From Dyadobacter sp. 676 (GTDB lineage Bacteria; Bacteroidota; Bacteroidia; Cytophagales; Spirosomataceae), in assembly GCF_040448675.1 (NCBI RefSeq), contig NZ_CP159289.1:5811001-5875000 (forward strand): DNA of 64,000 nucleotides, written 5' to 3'. Position numbers and translations under genes: made by a program. Of this stretch, positions 8,687-18,192 are shown one piece after another. Under the pieces are notes generated by a model. That model did no database searches. It was given only the letters and a program-made list of their open reading frames with translations, and was not told the origin of the DNA. The stretch's first letter is position 1, and each line of letters opens with the position of its first letter.

Positions 8687-9638
8687 TCAATTGAGGGCAA
8701 GCGCTGCGAATTGATGGAAGACCTTTTCGTCCAACTTATAGCGATCGTTTAGGGTAAGGCTGCTACGGGCGTTGAAAAGGGCGTAATTAACCGCATTATA
8801 CATAAGCCAGTAGGAGGGCGCCGCCCCCAGCAGCCGCTGCTCGATCCGTAGCCGTTCAAGGGCCTGCCTGGCCAGCTGGACCGGAATCGGCAGGTGTCGA
8901 AGCAGGTTTTCGTCTTTTCGTGTCATGGATTTTTCCTGGAAATACTCATACACCCGGGTTGTCAGCGTCGGTTCCTGTCGGGTAACCGCGCTCAGCAGGT
9001 CGGTTAATTGCTTCTGGAAGCATTCCGAGGTCTATCTTGCGGTTTCCCTTCTGCTTACGCAATTGCGGCAGCGGTTCGCCGGAGGAGCTGCCCGCCCGCC
9101 GGTGACTTTTGGAAGCCGGATGGCCCCGCAGCCAGTCCTGGTAGTGGGCAAGTTCCGAGAAAGAGTCGGCCCAGCCCATCAGTCCGTTCTGGCATATAGC
9201 CCTGTACATGCTGCCTGTAAACAGGCCGCCGTCCGCGAGCGTCCGTCCCTGCACACTGAAAGGCGTTTTGCCGTTATAGCCGTTTGTTACGATAACGCTG
9301 CGTTTGAGGTGCTCGCCACCGATGGCCAGTTCTTCGGGAAGGATAATGCTGATGCTGAACTCGCCGGTGATCGTATGCTTGATCTGAAGTTCGTAACGTT
9401 CAAACAGGTTATCCACCGCCTGCCGGATCATGGCATTCGGTATCACGGTGTATCCCGCGCTTTGTATGCCGAAAACCGTTTTCCTGTGCCCGTACGGCTT
9501 ACCTACGATCAGTTGCTGCCGGTCGGTGGCGATGATGTCGTATTCGGGCAGCATATCGGCCAGCAAAACGGAGTCGACCGGATAGCAAATCTCCTCCCAG
9601 GATGTGGCTGTTTGCGGTATCGCGCTCAAATAAGTCAT
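8687..9638 (-). CDS. DUF932-like phage/plasmid-type protein, frameshifted
   Basis: Two adjacent frames form one protein. The first (from the ATG at 9638, MTYLSAIPQTATSW) runs well past the GG at 9016-9017, but its last residues (after DLGMLPEA) look unnatural. Removing one G there continues into the frame that reads MLQKQLTDLLSAV, then RVYEYFQEKS, then PSYWLMYNAVNYALFN, ending at 8687: 316 residues with no further break. The core VIVTNGYNGKTPFSV and RAICQNGL parallels the TNSHDG and RVVCQNTL motifs of DUF932 (TIGR03299-like) proteins, which are common on phages, plasmids and conjugative elements. Their molecular function is not established. The break may be decay of a mobile-element relic or a sequence error. 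Confidence 0.7.
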
Positions 9639-9787
9639 AGCAACTGTTTTTACAATTGTAAATTTACAGCCGGAATACCAATTTCCAAACCACGTCGCAC
9701 TTAATTTGACAAACCGGGTAAGATGCGTCGCGGCATTTTGCCCCTTCCCGGCGCAAGAACTGCACATTTTTTGTAAACCCGACGGCG

Positions 9788-9795
9788 TACATTTG
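9788..9795 (+). promoter_or_regulatory. TAnnTTTG box upstream of the AraC/GyrI-like gene
   Basis: TACATTTG matches the Bacteroidota -7 consensus and lies 20 bases before the ATG at 9816. A TTG at 9771-9773 is closer than the usual -33 spacing, so the assignment is tentative. Confidence 0.35.
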
Positions 9796-9815
9796 CATCG
9801 TAAACATTGAAAAAC

Positions 9816-10633
9816 ATGGCCAGTGAAGTTCTGTTATATATCAATAGCCATCTGGACAGCAAAATTACCCTGGACACCTTGTCCGGCCTGACCGGCTACT
9901 CACCCTTTCATCTTCAGAAGAAGCTGAGCGCCGAATTGGGTAAAAGTCTCGGCAGGTATATCCAGGAGCAGCGCTTGCATACCGCGGCCTATTTTCTGGC
10001 TTTGACGCGCGTGCCGGTCAATGAAATAAAATACCTGGTCGGTTTTGAAGACGACAGTTCTTTCGGAAGGGCATTTAAAAAGCTGTACGGTGTGCCGCCG
10101 CTGCAATACCGCAAATCGAAAAAGCACCGGCAAGCTTTCCCGCTGCGGACATTCCGGTACATTTCCGCAAAAGGCATGATTTACAACGAGGCGCCCAGAA
10201 CCGCGCGCGTTTTTGCGTCAAGGGGCGATTATTTCTCCGAGGGCATTTACGGAATATGGAAGGAGGTCGCGGCTTATATCAGGTCCATCGGCAAAACGCC
10301 CGAAGATTTCAATCATTATGCGATCCTGCACGAATGCCCGCATCTTACCGGCAGCAGGGACTGCCGTTACGACGCCGCTATCGTGCCGATAGGATTTGAG
10401 CTTCCCGAAGATCCTTTCTGCCAAACCGCTGTCTTCGATGGCAGGTACATCAGGTACGACTTCTGCTGCCAGGTGAGGGACTATGAGGCGGTCAGCGCGG
10501 AAGTGAACCACACACTGGCGCAGCAGACGAATATACAGCACCGTTACGCGTGTCGTATTTCAGGTTCGGCGCCATGCCCGACCACACGAATCCCGACAAT
10601 TTATTAATCAACTGGTATTTGCCCATACATTAA
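9816..10633 (+). CDS. AraC-family regulator with GyrI-like C-terminal domain, tail frameshifted
   Basis: Starts at the ATG 9816 (MASEVLLYINSHL). Residues 1-110 form an N-terminal AraC/XylS double HTH (LDTLSGLTGYSPFHLQKKLS and IKYLVGFEDDSSFGRAFKKL). The rest is a GyrI-like small-molecule-binding domain (IYGIWKEVAAYIRS, then DCRYDAAIVPIG). This layout is that of multidrug- or stress-sensing regulators such as Rob. The frame used at the start stops at 10607 with an odd tail. A different frame supplies a family-like ending (GAMPDHTN, then LLINWYLPIH) that stops at 10633, so a frameshift of minus one or plus two lies within about 10530-10567. The usual WLPxSGY segment was not found, so part of the domain may also be lost. 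Confidence 0.75.
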
Positions 10634-10648
10634 TCAACCCATACGTAA

Positions 10649-11299
10649 ATGAAAAGAAGAATAGTAGTATCCCTGCATTGCCTGGGGATAGCAGGACTTG
10701 TTTTTGCCTTCGGGGATCTTTTGATAGACCAGGAGAATGTGATTTTTAAAGCCGCGCGGGAGCCTGTGAATTTTGCGGAACTGACCACTTCCACCTCCTA
10801 TCTGTGGTGGGCGGGGCGGGGATTTCTGGGAGTATTCCTCGAAATGGTCGGGACCGTCGAGTTGTACCTCTATCTGCAAAAGACAGTGGCGGAACGATGG
10901 GCATTTGCGGGGCTCTTGCTTACGCTTACGCATCAAATGATGGGAATGGGTGTTTTTGCGATAGCTTATTTTATGTTTCCCGCCGCGGGGCACCTGTTCC
11001 GGGCGGGGGTGCCGGATGTGATGTCGTATGTGACCATGCAAGGGCCGCTGGCGGGCTTTTTCGGGGTTTCCCTGTTGAGTACCCTGGCGGGGTTGTTCTG
11101 CATGGCAATAGCCGTTCAAAAGAGCGGAAAATTGCCATGGTGGACCGGTTGGCTGGCTTTCCTAGGCTTTGCCCTGATTCCGGTCCCCGGCGTAATCGTT
11201 CAGTTCCTGGCTAACGGCCTGTGGGCGTCGGCGTATTTCCGGATGGCGGTTTACATCGGTAAAACGATGGACGAAAGAGAGCCGGAGCTTCAATTTTAA
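10649..11299 (+). CDS. Uncharacterized six-helix membrane protein
   Basis: 216 residues with about six hydrophobic segments: GIAGLVFAFGDLL, the 60-80 region, FAGLLLTLTHQMMG, GPLAGFFGVSLLSTLAGLFC, GWLAFLGFALIPVPGVI and VQFLANGLWASAYF. There is no recognizable transporter or enzyme signature. It starts 15 bases after the repaired end of the AraC/GyrI-like gene on the same strand and is probably co-transcribed with it. This suggests that it is a membrane effector or a target of that regulator, but this is inference. A DUF4386-like assignment was considered and not adopted because no specific motif supports it. Confidence 0.7.
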   Translation: MKRRIVVSLHCLGIAGLVFAFGDLLIDQENVIFKAAREPVNFAELTTSTSYLWWAGRGFLGVFLEMVGTVELYLYLQKTVAERWAFAGLLLTLTHQMMGMGVFAIAYFMFPAAGHLFRAGVPDVMSYVTMQGPLAGFFGVSLLSTLAGLFCMAIAVQKSGKLPWWTGWLAFLGFALIPVPGVIVQFLANGLWASAYFRMAVYIGKTMDEREPELQF

Positions 11300-11378
11300 A
11301 ATGTTGGTTTTTACCAAATATTTCAAAAATCCGACCGCGCAAATTTGTACCGTCGAAACTCTTAAACAGCTATTTGCC

Positions 11379-11711
11379 ATGAAGTTTGCCTATCTGGCCG
11401 CTTTCGCGGTTGTGTGGTCGTTCTCTGCCTACAAGAAGGCCCCCCGAAATACCCAAACAGATGATTCGCAATTTGTCGGAACCTGTGATTATGCCCGCGA
11501 AACGGACCTCCGCTCATACCAGGCCTTTATCCTGGTCAAAGGCCGGCCGCTTTCCGTTCGGTCACTATATGGGCAACCGGTCGGATCTTACGCCAACGCG
11601 AAATTGATCATAGCCGGGGCGAGGGGCTGTGCAGTTAAAATGCAAAAAATCTCAATTTTTTTTGTAGTAAATTCGCTACAAATAATACCCGGCAGGTTTT
11701 CAGGAAAATAG
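11379..11711 (+). CDS. Hypothetical small protein with signal-like N terminus (doubtful)
   Basis: 110 residues from the ATG at 11379 (MKFAYLAAFAVVWSFSAYKK), whose hydrophobic start resembles a signal peptide. The middle (FVGTCDYARETDLRSYQAF) looks protein-like, but the C-terminal third is a run of hydrophobic and basic residues typical of non-coding AT-rich DNA. A C6 tract lies at 11440-11445, so a frame disturbance like those elsewhere in this window is possible. No family is recognized. Confidence 0.35.
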   Translation: MKFAYLAAFAVVWSFSAYKKAPRNTQTDDSQFVGTCDYARETDLRSYQAFILVKGRPLSVRSLYGQPVGSYANAKLIIAGARGCAVKMQKISIFFVVNSLQIIPGRFSGK

Positions 11712-12407
11712 AAAAATATGCGTTTTGACGCAATAGGGTTACAAAAATTGGACGAAGATTTTAAAAACGTAGAAATTAGGACACTAAAATGTAGTATTTG
11801 TTCTATAAAAAATATTTTTTGTAGAATTTATTTTATTGTATAATTGAATCGTCGGTTGTAGCTTTCCGTTGAAAAATTTTCTATCATCAGTTGTGGATAG
11901 AAAACCTGCACCACAAAAAATCTCTACAAAATATCGTAACGCGTGCGAGTGCCCACGGCCGGGGCCGGTTTTTGAAATTGTTAAACTATTCGAACTGACA
12001 CTATGACGATTTCTACGCAACTTCCGCATGACTGTTGTTACAGTCTTACCAGTTACGAGGGCGAAAGGTCGCCCCCGAAATGATGTTTCACGTTTCAACG
12101 GAGCATCGTAGAAACGGTATCCAGATGCTTTCCATTTAGCTTACCCGGTGCCTATACCAACGGGGACCGGTGCTTCGTTGCCCGCCTTCAATCGCAAAGG
12201 CGCTGCACCATGGTATCCGACAAATTCGGCGTACCCGGAAAGCGGCTCTTTTGAGGTCACGGGAGTGGTATGCTCATGACGTTTATGTATATCCGTTACT
12301 AATTGGCAAACGGATCCAACGTGTAGGATTTAACTGCCTGAAACAGGCGAAAAGCGCACAAGACAAGGTTTCGTCCCGCGCAGGTCAACATTCATCAATA
12401 TCAACGT
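11712..12407. other. AT-rich non-coding region upstream of the 1408-residue T9SS gene
   Basis: Nearly 700 bases with no supportable gene. The first 250 are clearly richer in A+T than the surroundings. They contain repeated TTTTGTAGA/TCTACAAAA-type words and an inverted repeat with 9-base arms at 11877-11885 and 11896-11904. This is the likely control region of the downstream gene. It could also hide a small RNA; nothing specific was recognized. Confidence 0.4.
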
Positions 12408-15400
12408 ATGGAAAAATTACTACCTAGTCGGCCTCTGCTTAGAGCTGTTCGACAAATCGGCTCGGTTTACGCATCAAGAAAAACTGTTCTTTTCTGGGTA
12501 TTTGCTTTGATACCTTTCTTGTCCAGCGGGCAGGTTGTTTCACCAGACACGAGTTTATTGCCCTGTAACACACCAACCGCACTGAATCTGCCGATCTATC
12601 ACATGAGTATCGTCCCCAGTGTGCCGTTGGGAACAGTGTGGACGGGTACTTACGGCCTGGCGGGCGCGGTGGTGAGCAACTCCGCCAATGCGATCAGCGC
12701 GAGTACGAGCGATGCAGCCACCTTCCTTGCGGTGCTTTCGGCCAGCGGAGGCATGCGGTTGACCGTTCAAAGCGACAACGGTTATTATCCGGCGGGCTTT
12801 TTCGCCGGCTTCGAGATCCAGAACACGGGCATTATCGGGGCCACATTGCTGGGCTCGCTCACGGTCCGTACCTTTCTGAACGGTACGATGCAGGAGGAAT
12901 TCACCGGTGCCAGCGGCTTGCTCGCGGCGAATATCGTCAGCAGCAGCGGCAGAACGACGGTCGGCTTCGTGACGACGAAGAACTTCAACAGGATACAGAT
13001 CGATCAGGCTTTGTCTCTGAGTGTTAACCTGGGTACGACGCAGATTTTCAACGCCGTGGCGACCAAATTCTGTGCCGAATCGACGCCTCGCGCATGTAAC
13101 GTCGTCGAACACTGGCATAACCCGACCTTCCCGGTATATGTGAACACCGACCGGACCGGTATCAGCGATCTGGCCTGCGCGAACTGCGCGGTGCGAAATA
13201 CCGTAAATCTGATTAACCAGGATACGACGGATTACGCGGAGATCGACCTCGTGGCCTCGCTCGGTGCAACCGGATCCGTTTCGATCAAAAACACCAGGAC
13301 TATCTACCCGGCAGGTACCTTCGCAGGATTTGAGATAGCCGACCAGCGGACGATCGGAATTGCGTTTGCGGCCGGCCATACCGTAACAACCTACCTCAAC
13401 GGCGTACAGCAGGAGCAGGTATCGGACGGGGGCGCATTGGGCAGCGCGGGTGTTTTCACCTCTTCCGGACGCGTAATTACAGGTTTTAAAACCAAATTCG
13501 CATTTGATGAAATCCAGTTCAGTGTCAGCAACCTGGGATCTGTACAGGCCGCGCCTACGCGGGTGTACGGGGCGGTGATCGAACGCTTTTGCGAAGGCCC
13601 GGCGTTGGCATGTAATACCAATACCAAACTGGTGAAACCCAATTATCCCGTCATTGTCGACAGTCGTAATACAGGGATCGACGCCGTTGCGTGTATTCAG
13701 TGTAACATCGTTGAATCAGGTAATGCGATTGACGCGGACCCCGATAACTATACCGAACTCGTGATCCCCGCCAACATTGGTACAACCGCCGCATACGGTG
13801 TCACCGACGGGGCGAAAATTTATCCGGCCAATACCTTCGCCGGTTTCGACATCGACAACCCGAACCTGATCGGTGCCAGCGCGCTTTCGGGGATTACCAT
13901 CTCTACCACGGATCAGTACGGCCTCGTCATCGAGTCGTTTTCGGGTAACAGCGGGTTGATATCCGCAAAAAGCTCGGTGCTCAACGGCGCGGGCAGGCAA
14001 ACCATCGGCTTTCTGGCAACCCAGCCTTTCAGCGGTGTAAAAATCACCGTCAGCTCGGTTGTTAATGCCAATATCGGTACGACGCGCATTTACAATGCGG
14101 TATTCAAATCATTCTGTGCCAATGAGCTGGCTTGTAATACGCTGACGGCGGTTTCCAACCCGACCCACCCGGTATATGTAAACGGCGTCCGGACTTCGAT
14201 CGACGCGGTCGGCTGCGCGGCTTGTCAGCTGAACAATTCGGAAAACATCGTCAACGGCTCGGTAACCGTTCCGGCGACGCTCGTAATGGGTGCCAGTGCA
14301 GGCTCTTCGGCCACGGTTGCGGTGGCGAATGCGATCGAGACTTATCCCGCCGAATCCTTCGCCGGTTTTGACATCGAATCCGGGGCCCTGCTTTCAGCAA
14401 ACGCGCTGGGCGGTATGACGATCCATTTGTATAACGATGGTACGCTGGTGCAAAGCGGCACCGGAAATTCGCTGATGGCCGGGGTAAGCACTTCGCTTGT
14501 GACAGGCGGCAGCAACAGGCAAATTGTCGGTATCATCAGCAAAGTTCCCTTCGACGAAGTACAGCTGGAAATCACAAACCTGCTGGGCGTGGATCTGGGC
14601 ACCATTCAGATATACCGCGCCTATATGCAAAGGAGCTGCGCGATCACCGTCGACTGTAACTTTAATGTAACGCTGAGCGATCAGAACCACGGAGCGGTGA
14701 TCGACGGGGAACAAACCGGAACCAGGGGCATTGCCTGCGCGGGTTGCGAAGTACAGGCCCCGTGGAATGCGGTTTCCGCTTCCACCACCGACTTCGCCCG
14801 GATTCACAACCTGGCCAGCGGTGTGCAAACCAACTCCCTGGCCGTAGCAGTTCCCGCTACCTCGTTCCCTGCCGGTACTTTCGCCGGGTTCACCATCAAA
14901 AAGAACCCGTTCCTGCTTTCGGCGGGTTTGTTCACCGGCATTACGATCACCACTTACCTGAACGGGGTTGAGCAGGAATCGAAAGCCGACGCGGCATTGT
15001 TCGACCTGTCGGTCCTGACGCAATGGTTTGGTACTCCGGCAGATTTTTACAACCCCGGCTTCTACACGACCGTACCGTTTGACGAAATCAAGATTTCCAT
15101 CGGTTCGCTCGTGCAAGCGGTAGATCAGTATGTGGACATATATGGTGCGATCGTCGATACACGGACGGCTATCGGGCTGGCCTGTAACCAAACCAACCCC
15201 GATGTGAATGTGGCGGTTATCGATGTGGCTATCGACGGAAACGTATCGACCAACGACAAAGTGCTTGCCGGAACTACCTACGGTGCGGCAGCCCCTGTGC
15301 CAGGGTACAACAATCCCAGCGGCGACTCTCCGGCAATCGGTGCGGACGGAAGCTATACCTTTACGGCTAGTGCCGCTGGAGTATACCAGTTCCTGGTTCC

Positions 15401-16634
15401 CGTGTGTCCTGCCAGTTCTCCGGGTAACTGTCCCGTCGAGTTGCTGGTGATTACGGTTAACGGCCCGACTTCCAACCCGCCGGTGGCTAACCTGGATGTA
15501 GCTTCCACGCTGGCGGGAACGCCGGTGACGATCAATACCCTGGCCAACGACTCGCCGGGCAACAAAGACGTCCAGCTGGTACCCGCATCGGTAGTCGTGA
15601 CGGATTTGAACGGTGGCAACCCCGGTAACACTGCCAGAGGAGGAAATGCGGTAGTCAATTCGGCCATAGGGGCTATTACCTATACGCCTCCTGCCGGATT
15701 TGCGGGCAAGGACACCATCCGCTATACCGTTACCGACAATCAGGCGATACCATTGAGCGCATCGGCTTACCAGATCGTTACCGTAATGTTGCAAGGTACA
15801 GGCAACAGCACTCAGGCGGCTGACGACTATGTGCTGCTGACAGCCATTTCGGAGCTGACCGTCGACGCGGCCCGCGGTGTGAAAGCCAATGACACGGACC
15901 CACAGGGAGATGCGCAGACAGTAACAACCCAAACCACCTCCGTTCCAGGCAAAGGTACCTTGACACTGCAAAGTGATGGAAGCTACACGTTTATGCCTGA
16001 ACCGACCATCTCGGGTTCCACCATGTTCGCATACACAACGACAGACTCGCAGGGAGCAACCGCGAATGCGACGTTGTATATTTCGGTAGCGCCGGGCGCA
16101 TTACCGGTAACATTGGAGGAATTCCGGGCCGTGCGGGAAGGCAACCAGGCACTGCTGTCGTGGTCGACCAGCTGGGAAACCAACAGCGACTATTTCGAGG
16201 TACAGCACAGCCAGGACGCCAGACACTGGTCACCGATCGGTAAAGTGGAATCTTACGGCGAGAGCAACACGCTCCGGCGTTATACCTTCGTCCACAAAAC
16301 GATGGTGGCGGGAATGAACTATTACCGCCTTAAAATGGTGGATAAGGACCTGACTTATCAGTACAGCAGCATCCGGAACGTGGAAGCGGAAGGCAACAGT
16401 ATGCTGACCGTCGCTCCCAACCCGGTTTCCGACCGTCTTTTCCTGACCAGCCTGGCGGGACGGAAAATCAGCCGGGTGTCGGTTGTCAACAGCGGCGGCA
16501 CTGTGGTTTACTCATCGAAAAACTTCCCGTCCGCCGGTATCCAGGTAAGCAAATGGGCGTCGGGTATGTATGTGATTGAAGTTACCGAGGAGAGTGGTTT
16601 GACCCATCGCCTTAAAACCGTGATCCAGAAATAA
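12408..16634 (+). CDS. Repeat-rich secreted T9SS surface protein (1408 residues)
   Basis: A long signal region ends near FLSSGQ. Five homologous units of about 145-190 residues follow (roughly 45-985). Each opens with a CN-type Cys, and four contain a CxxC pair (ACANC, ACIQC, GCAAC, ACAGC). Each also has YPAxTFAGF-type, GGMTI/TYLNG and FDEIQ segments, suggesting a beta-sandwich fold with a conserved disulfide or metal site. Residues about 1010-1215 are cadherin/Ig-like modules (TINTLANDSPGN, DDYVLLTAISELTVDA). Then come an FN3-like linker (LPVTLEEFRAV) and a type A T9SS sorting domain (VAPNPVSDRLFL). No enzymatic motif is seen; a surface adhesin or binding protein is likely. The receiver-like gene follows 358 bases downstream on the same strand. 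Confidence 0.88.
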   Translation: MEKLLPSRPLLRAVRQIGSVYASRKTVLFWVFALIPFLSSGQVVSPDTSLLPCNTPTALNLPIYHMSIVPSVPLGTVWTGTYGLAGAVVSNSANAISASTSDAATFLAVLSASGGMRLTVQSDNGYYPAGFFAGFEIQNTGIIGATLLGSLTVRTFLNGTMQEEFTGASGLLAANIVSSSGRTTVGFVTTKNFNRIQIDQALSLSVNLGTTQIFNAVATKFCAESTPRACNVVEHWHNPTFPVYVNTDRTGISDLACANCAVRNTVNLINQDTTDYAEIDLVASLGATGSVSIKNTRTIYPAGTFAGFEIADQRTIGIAFAAGHTVTTYLNGVQQEQVSDGGALGSAGVFTSSGRVITGFKTKFAFDEIQFSVSNLGSVQAAPTRVYGAVIERFCEGPALACNTNTKLVKPNYPVIVDSRNTGIDAVACIQCNIVESGNAIDADPDNYTELVIPANIGTTAAYGVTDGAKIYPANTFAGFDIDNPNLIGASALSGITISTTDQYGLVIESFSGNSGLISAKSSVLNGAGRQTIGFLATQPFSGVKITVSSVVNANIGTTRIYNAVFKSFCANELACNTLTAVSNPTHPVYVNGVRTSIDAVGCAACQLNNSENIVNGSVTVPATLVMGASAGSSATVAVANAIETYPAESFAGFDIESGALLSANALGGMTIHLYNDGTLVQSGTGNSLMAGVSTSLVTGGSNRQIVGIISKVPFDEVQLEITNLLGVDLGTIQIYRAYMQRSCAITVDCNFNVTLSDQNHGAVIDGEQTGTRGIACAGCEVQAPWNAVSASTTDFARIHNLASGVQTNSLAVAVPATSFPAGTFAGFTIKKNPFLLSAGLFTGITITTYLNGVEQESKADAALFDLSVLTQWFGTPADFYNPGFYTTVPFDEIKISIGSLVQAVDQYVDIYGAIVDTRTAIGLACNQTNPDVNVAVIDVAIDGNVSTNDKVLAGTTYGAAAPVPGYNNPSGDSPAIGADGSYTFTASAAGVYQFLVPVCPASSPGNCPVELLVITVNGPTSNPPVANLDVASTLAGTPVTINTLANDSPGNKDVQLVPASVVVTDLNGGNPGNTARGGNAVVNSAIGAITYTPPAGFAGKDTIRYTVTDNQAIPLSASAYQIVTVMLQGTGNSTQAADDYVLLTAISELTVDAARGVKANDTDPQGDAQTVTTQTTSVPGKGTLTLQSDGSYTFMPEPTISGSTMFAYTTTDSQGATANATLYISVAPGALPVTLEEFRAVREGNQALLSWSTSWETNSDYFEVQHSQDARHWSPIGKVESYGESNTLRRYTFVHKTMVAGMNYYRLKMVDKDLTYQYSSIRNVEAEGNSMLTVAPNPVSDRLFLTSLAGRKISRVSVVNSGGTVVYSSKNFPSAGIQVSKWASGMYVIEVTEESGLTHRLKTVIQK

Positions 16635-16992
16635 CGTTTATTGATTCATATCGGGACAAGGGTGGAAATTCTTCCGGAAGGAAAGGGTTTTCACCCGCTC
16701 CCGAAATTTTCTCCCGTAAAACCTCCAAAAATCGTTTTTAGCTTCACTTTTCAATTCTTCATTCTGAAAAATCGCCATTGCGTTACTGCGTAGCCATACC
16801 CAATCGACGGTCGGCGCCTGCCACCCGGGTTCCCGGCTTACGATGTTACCGCTGACGAGCTGTTACCTACGGCGGAATCGCCATGCCTGCCGGCAAAGCC
16901 TCGGGAAATGTAAAACTGCGGGGAGCAGGTACGCGATTTTGATTGCAAGCGGCCTTCTTGTATATGTACTACTTCTGGTATGCAATGCAGCT
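16635..16992. other. Gap between the T9SS gene and the receiver-like gene
   Basis: No gene is supported. The frame of the receiver-like protein is open back to 16843, but its upstream part is a basic and hydrophobic leader without receiver features. It may contain the promoter of the next gene. Confidence 0.35.
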
Positions 16993-17433
16993 ATGAATGC
17001 AGCAATAATAGACACACACCCGGTCTCCTCGGAAAAATTAACACAGGTTTTGAATGAGTCTTTCGAAGACATCGACATCGTTACCTTTGCGTCTATGGAG
17101 ACCTTCGCCGACGTGGTGGATAATGACGGCCTTAAAGCCGATATCGTAATTGTCCACGTTAGCGGAACTGTTTACGAAGCGGACTTGTCGCCTTTGAACC
17201 GGATACTGGCAAACCGCCCCGGCAGCCGGATTATCGTTCTGTACGATCAGCGGGCCATGATTCTGCCATTCCTGAAAATCGGGGCTCACGGATTTCTGAA
17301 AAAGACCGATCTCGGGGAATTAAAAGACTGTATCCACTGGATTCAGAAGGGGCGAAGATATTGCAACAACGAAATCACCAACTGGATCATAAACGCTTCC
17401 CCCAAAAGGCTGGGAGGACATCGGGCCCGGTAA
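16993..17433 (+). CDS. Degenerate stand-alone receiver domain without phospho-acceptor Asp
   Basis: 146 residues starting MNAAIIDTHPVSSEKL. The alternating strands and helices follow the NarL-type receiver fold of the regulators at 2324 and 28452: SRIIVLYDQRA, then FLKIGAHGFLKKTDLGEL, the latter with the conserved K of the KK pair. The position of the phosphorylated Asp (strand ADIVIVHVSG) carries His instead, and the LuxR-type HTH is absent; the protein ends at GRRYCNNEITNWI. It is therefore unlikely to be a normal phospho-switch. It may be a protein-protein module or the remnant of a full regulator. Its place just after a giant T9SS gene repeats the pattern at two other loci. A start farther upstream is possible but less natural. 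Confidence 0.65.
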   Translation: MNAAIIDTHPVSSEKLTQVLNESFEDIDIVTFASMETFADVVDNDGLKADIVIVHVSGTVYEADLSPLNRILANRPGSRIIVLYDQRAMILPFLKIGAHGFLKKTDLGELKDCIHWIQKGRRYCNNEITNWIINASPKRLGGHRAR

Positions 17434-17588
17434 CCCGGCTTGTGCTTGCCGGCATTATTTGCCGGTAATGACCTTCGCGACGCGGTCGCGACGAACGTCG
17501 TGAGGGGCCGGAATCGCACGCCGACAGCGCGGAAGGCATAATTTTTTTGGCAGGACGTGGCTCATATTGTGATACAAATCGAGCGACG

Positions 17589-17978
17589 ATGAATAAGAAC
17601 TTTGCCTGTCTGGTGATTGATGACGACACGGATGACCAAGCCTTTTTTCTCTTTGCCCTTACAGATACATTCCCCGCGGCGACCTGCTATTTTGCCAATA
17701 ATTGCCTCGAAGCCATCGAGCGGCTGGCGACCGGCCTGATACCCCCGCCCGACTACCTTTTCATGGATTGGGTTATGCCCGCGATGCAGGCCGAAGAATG
17801 TATCGCCGAACTACGCAGAATCCCCGGTATGGCCGCCACCCGATTTTTTATCCTGTCCGGATCGGCCCCGTTTTTGACGGCAGAGCAGCAGTCGCAGCTC
17901 GGGATAAGCAGGATTTTGGTGAAACAGGGAAATGTGGATGACCTTTCGGGGCTTCTTCAATCGGTGATAATTCCTTAA
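17589..17978 (+). CDS. Single-domain CheY-like response regulator
   Basis: 129 residues consisting only of a receiver. Strand one LVIDDDTDD provides the acidic pocket (D11-D13), D60 in DYLFMDWVMP is the phospho-acceptor, FILSGSAP carries the Ser/Thr switch, and the Lys is in RILVKQGN. This Rcp1-like type is abundant in Cytophagales and works in phosphorelays or by binding partners. No kinase stands next to it apart from the remnant at about 18849-19049. The start at 17589 (MNKNFACLVID) begins the receiver exactly. Confidence 0.85.
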   Translation: MNKNFACLVIDDDTDDQAFFLFALTDTFPAATCYFANNCLEAIERLATGLIPPPDYLFMDWVMPAMQAEECIAELRRIPGMAATRFFILSGSAPFLTAEQQSQLGISRILVKQGNVDDLSGLLQSVIIP

Positions 17979-18192
17979 AACTACACCTTCCGCTGGTCTG
18001 CCCGCAGGCAGGGGCGCTTCATACCCAAAGTGAGGAGCGGAAATCATACGGGAACAACGGATATTGCGGAAATGCGGGGAATTTCTTTGCGTATGCCGTC
18101 TGGTGAACGGCTTGTACGAAGAAATGCCGGGCACGGGTTTTGCATGACGGGCGTCCGTTAGTTGGTTTTTTAATTCAACCTTTATCACCCGT

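Noticed and set aside
14394..15971. Long minus-strand open frame opposite the 1408-residue T9SS gene
   Set aside because: Composition is atypical (Arg, Val, Gly, His excess) and no domain was found; it is the antisense of the repeats.
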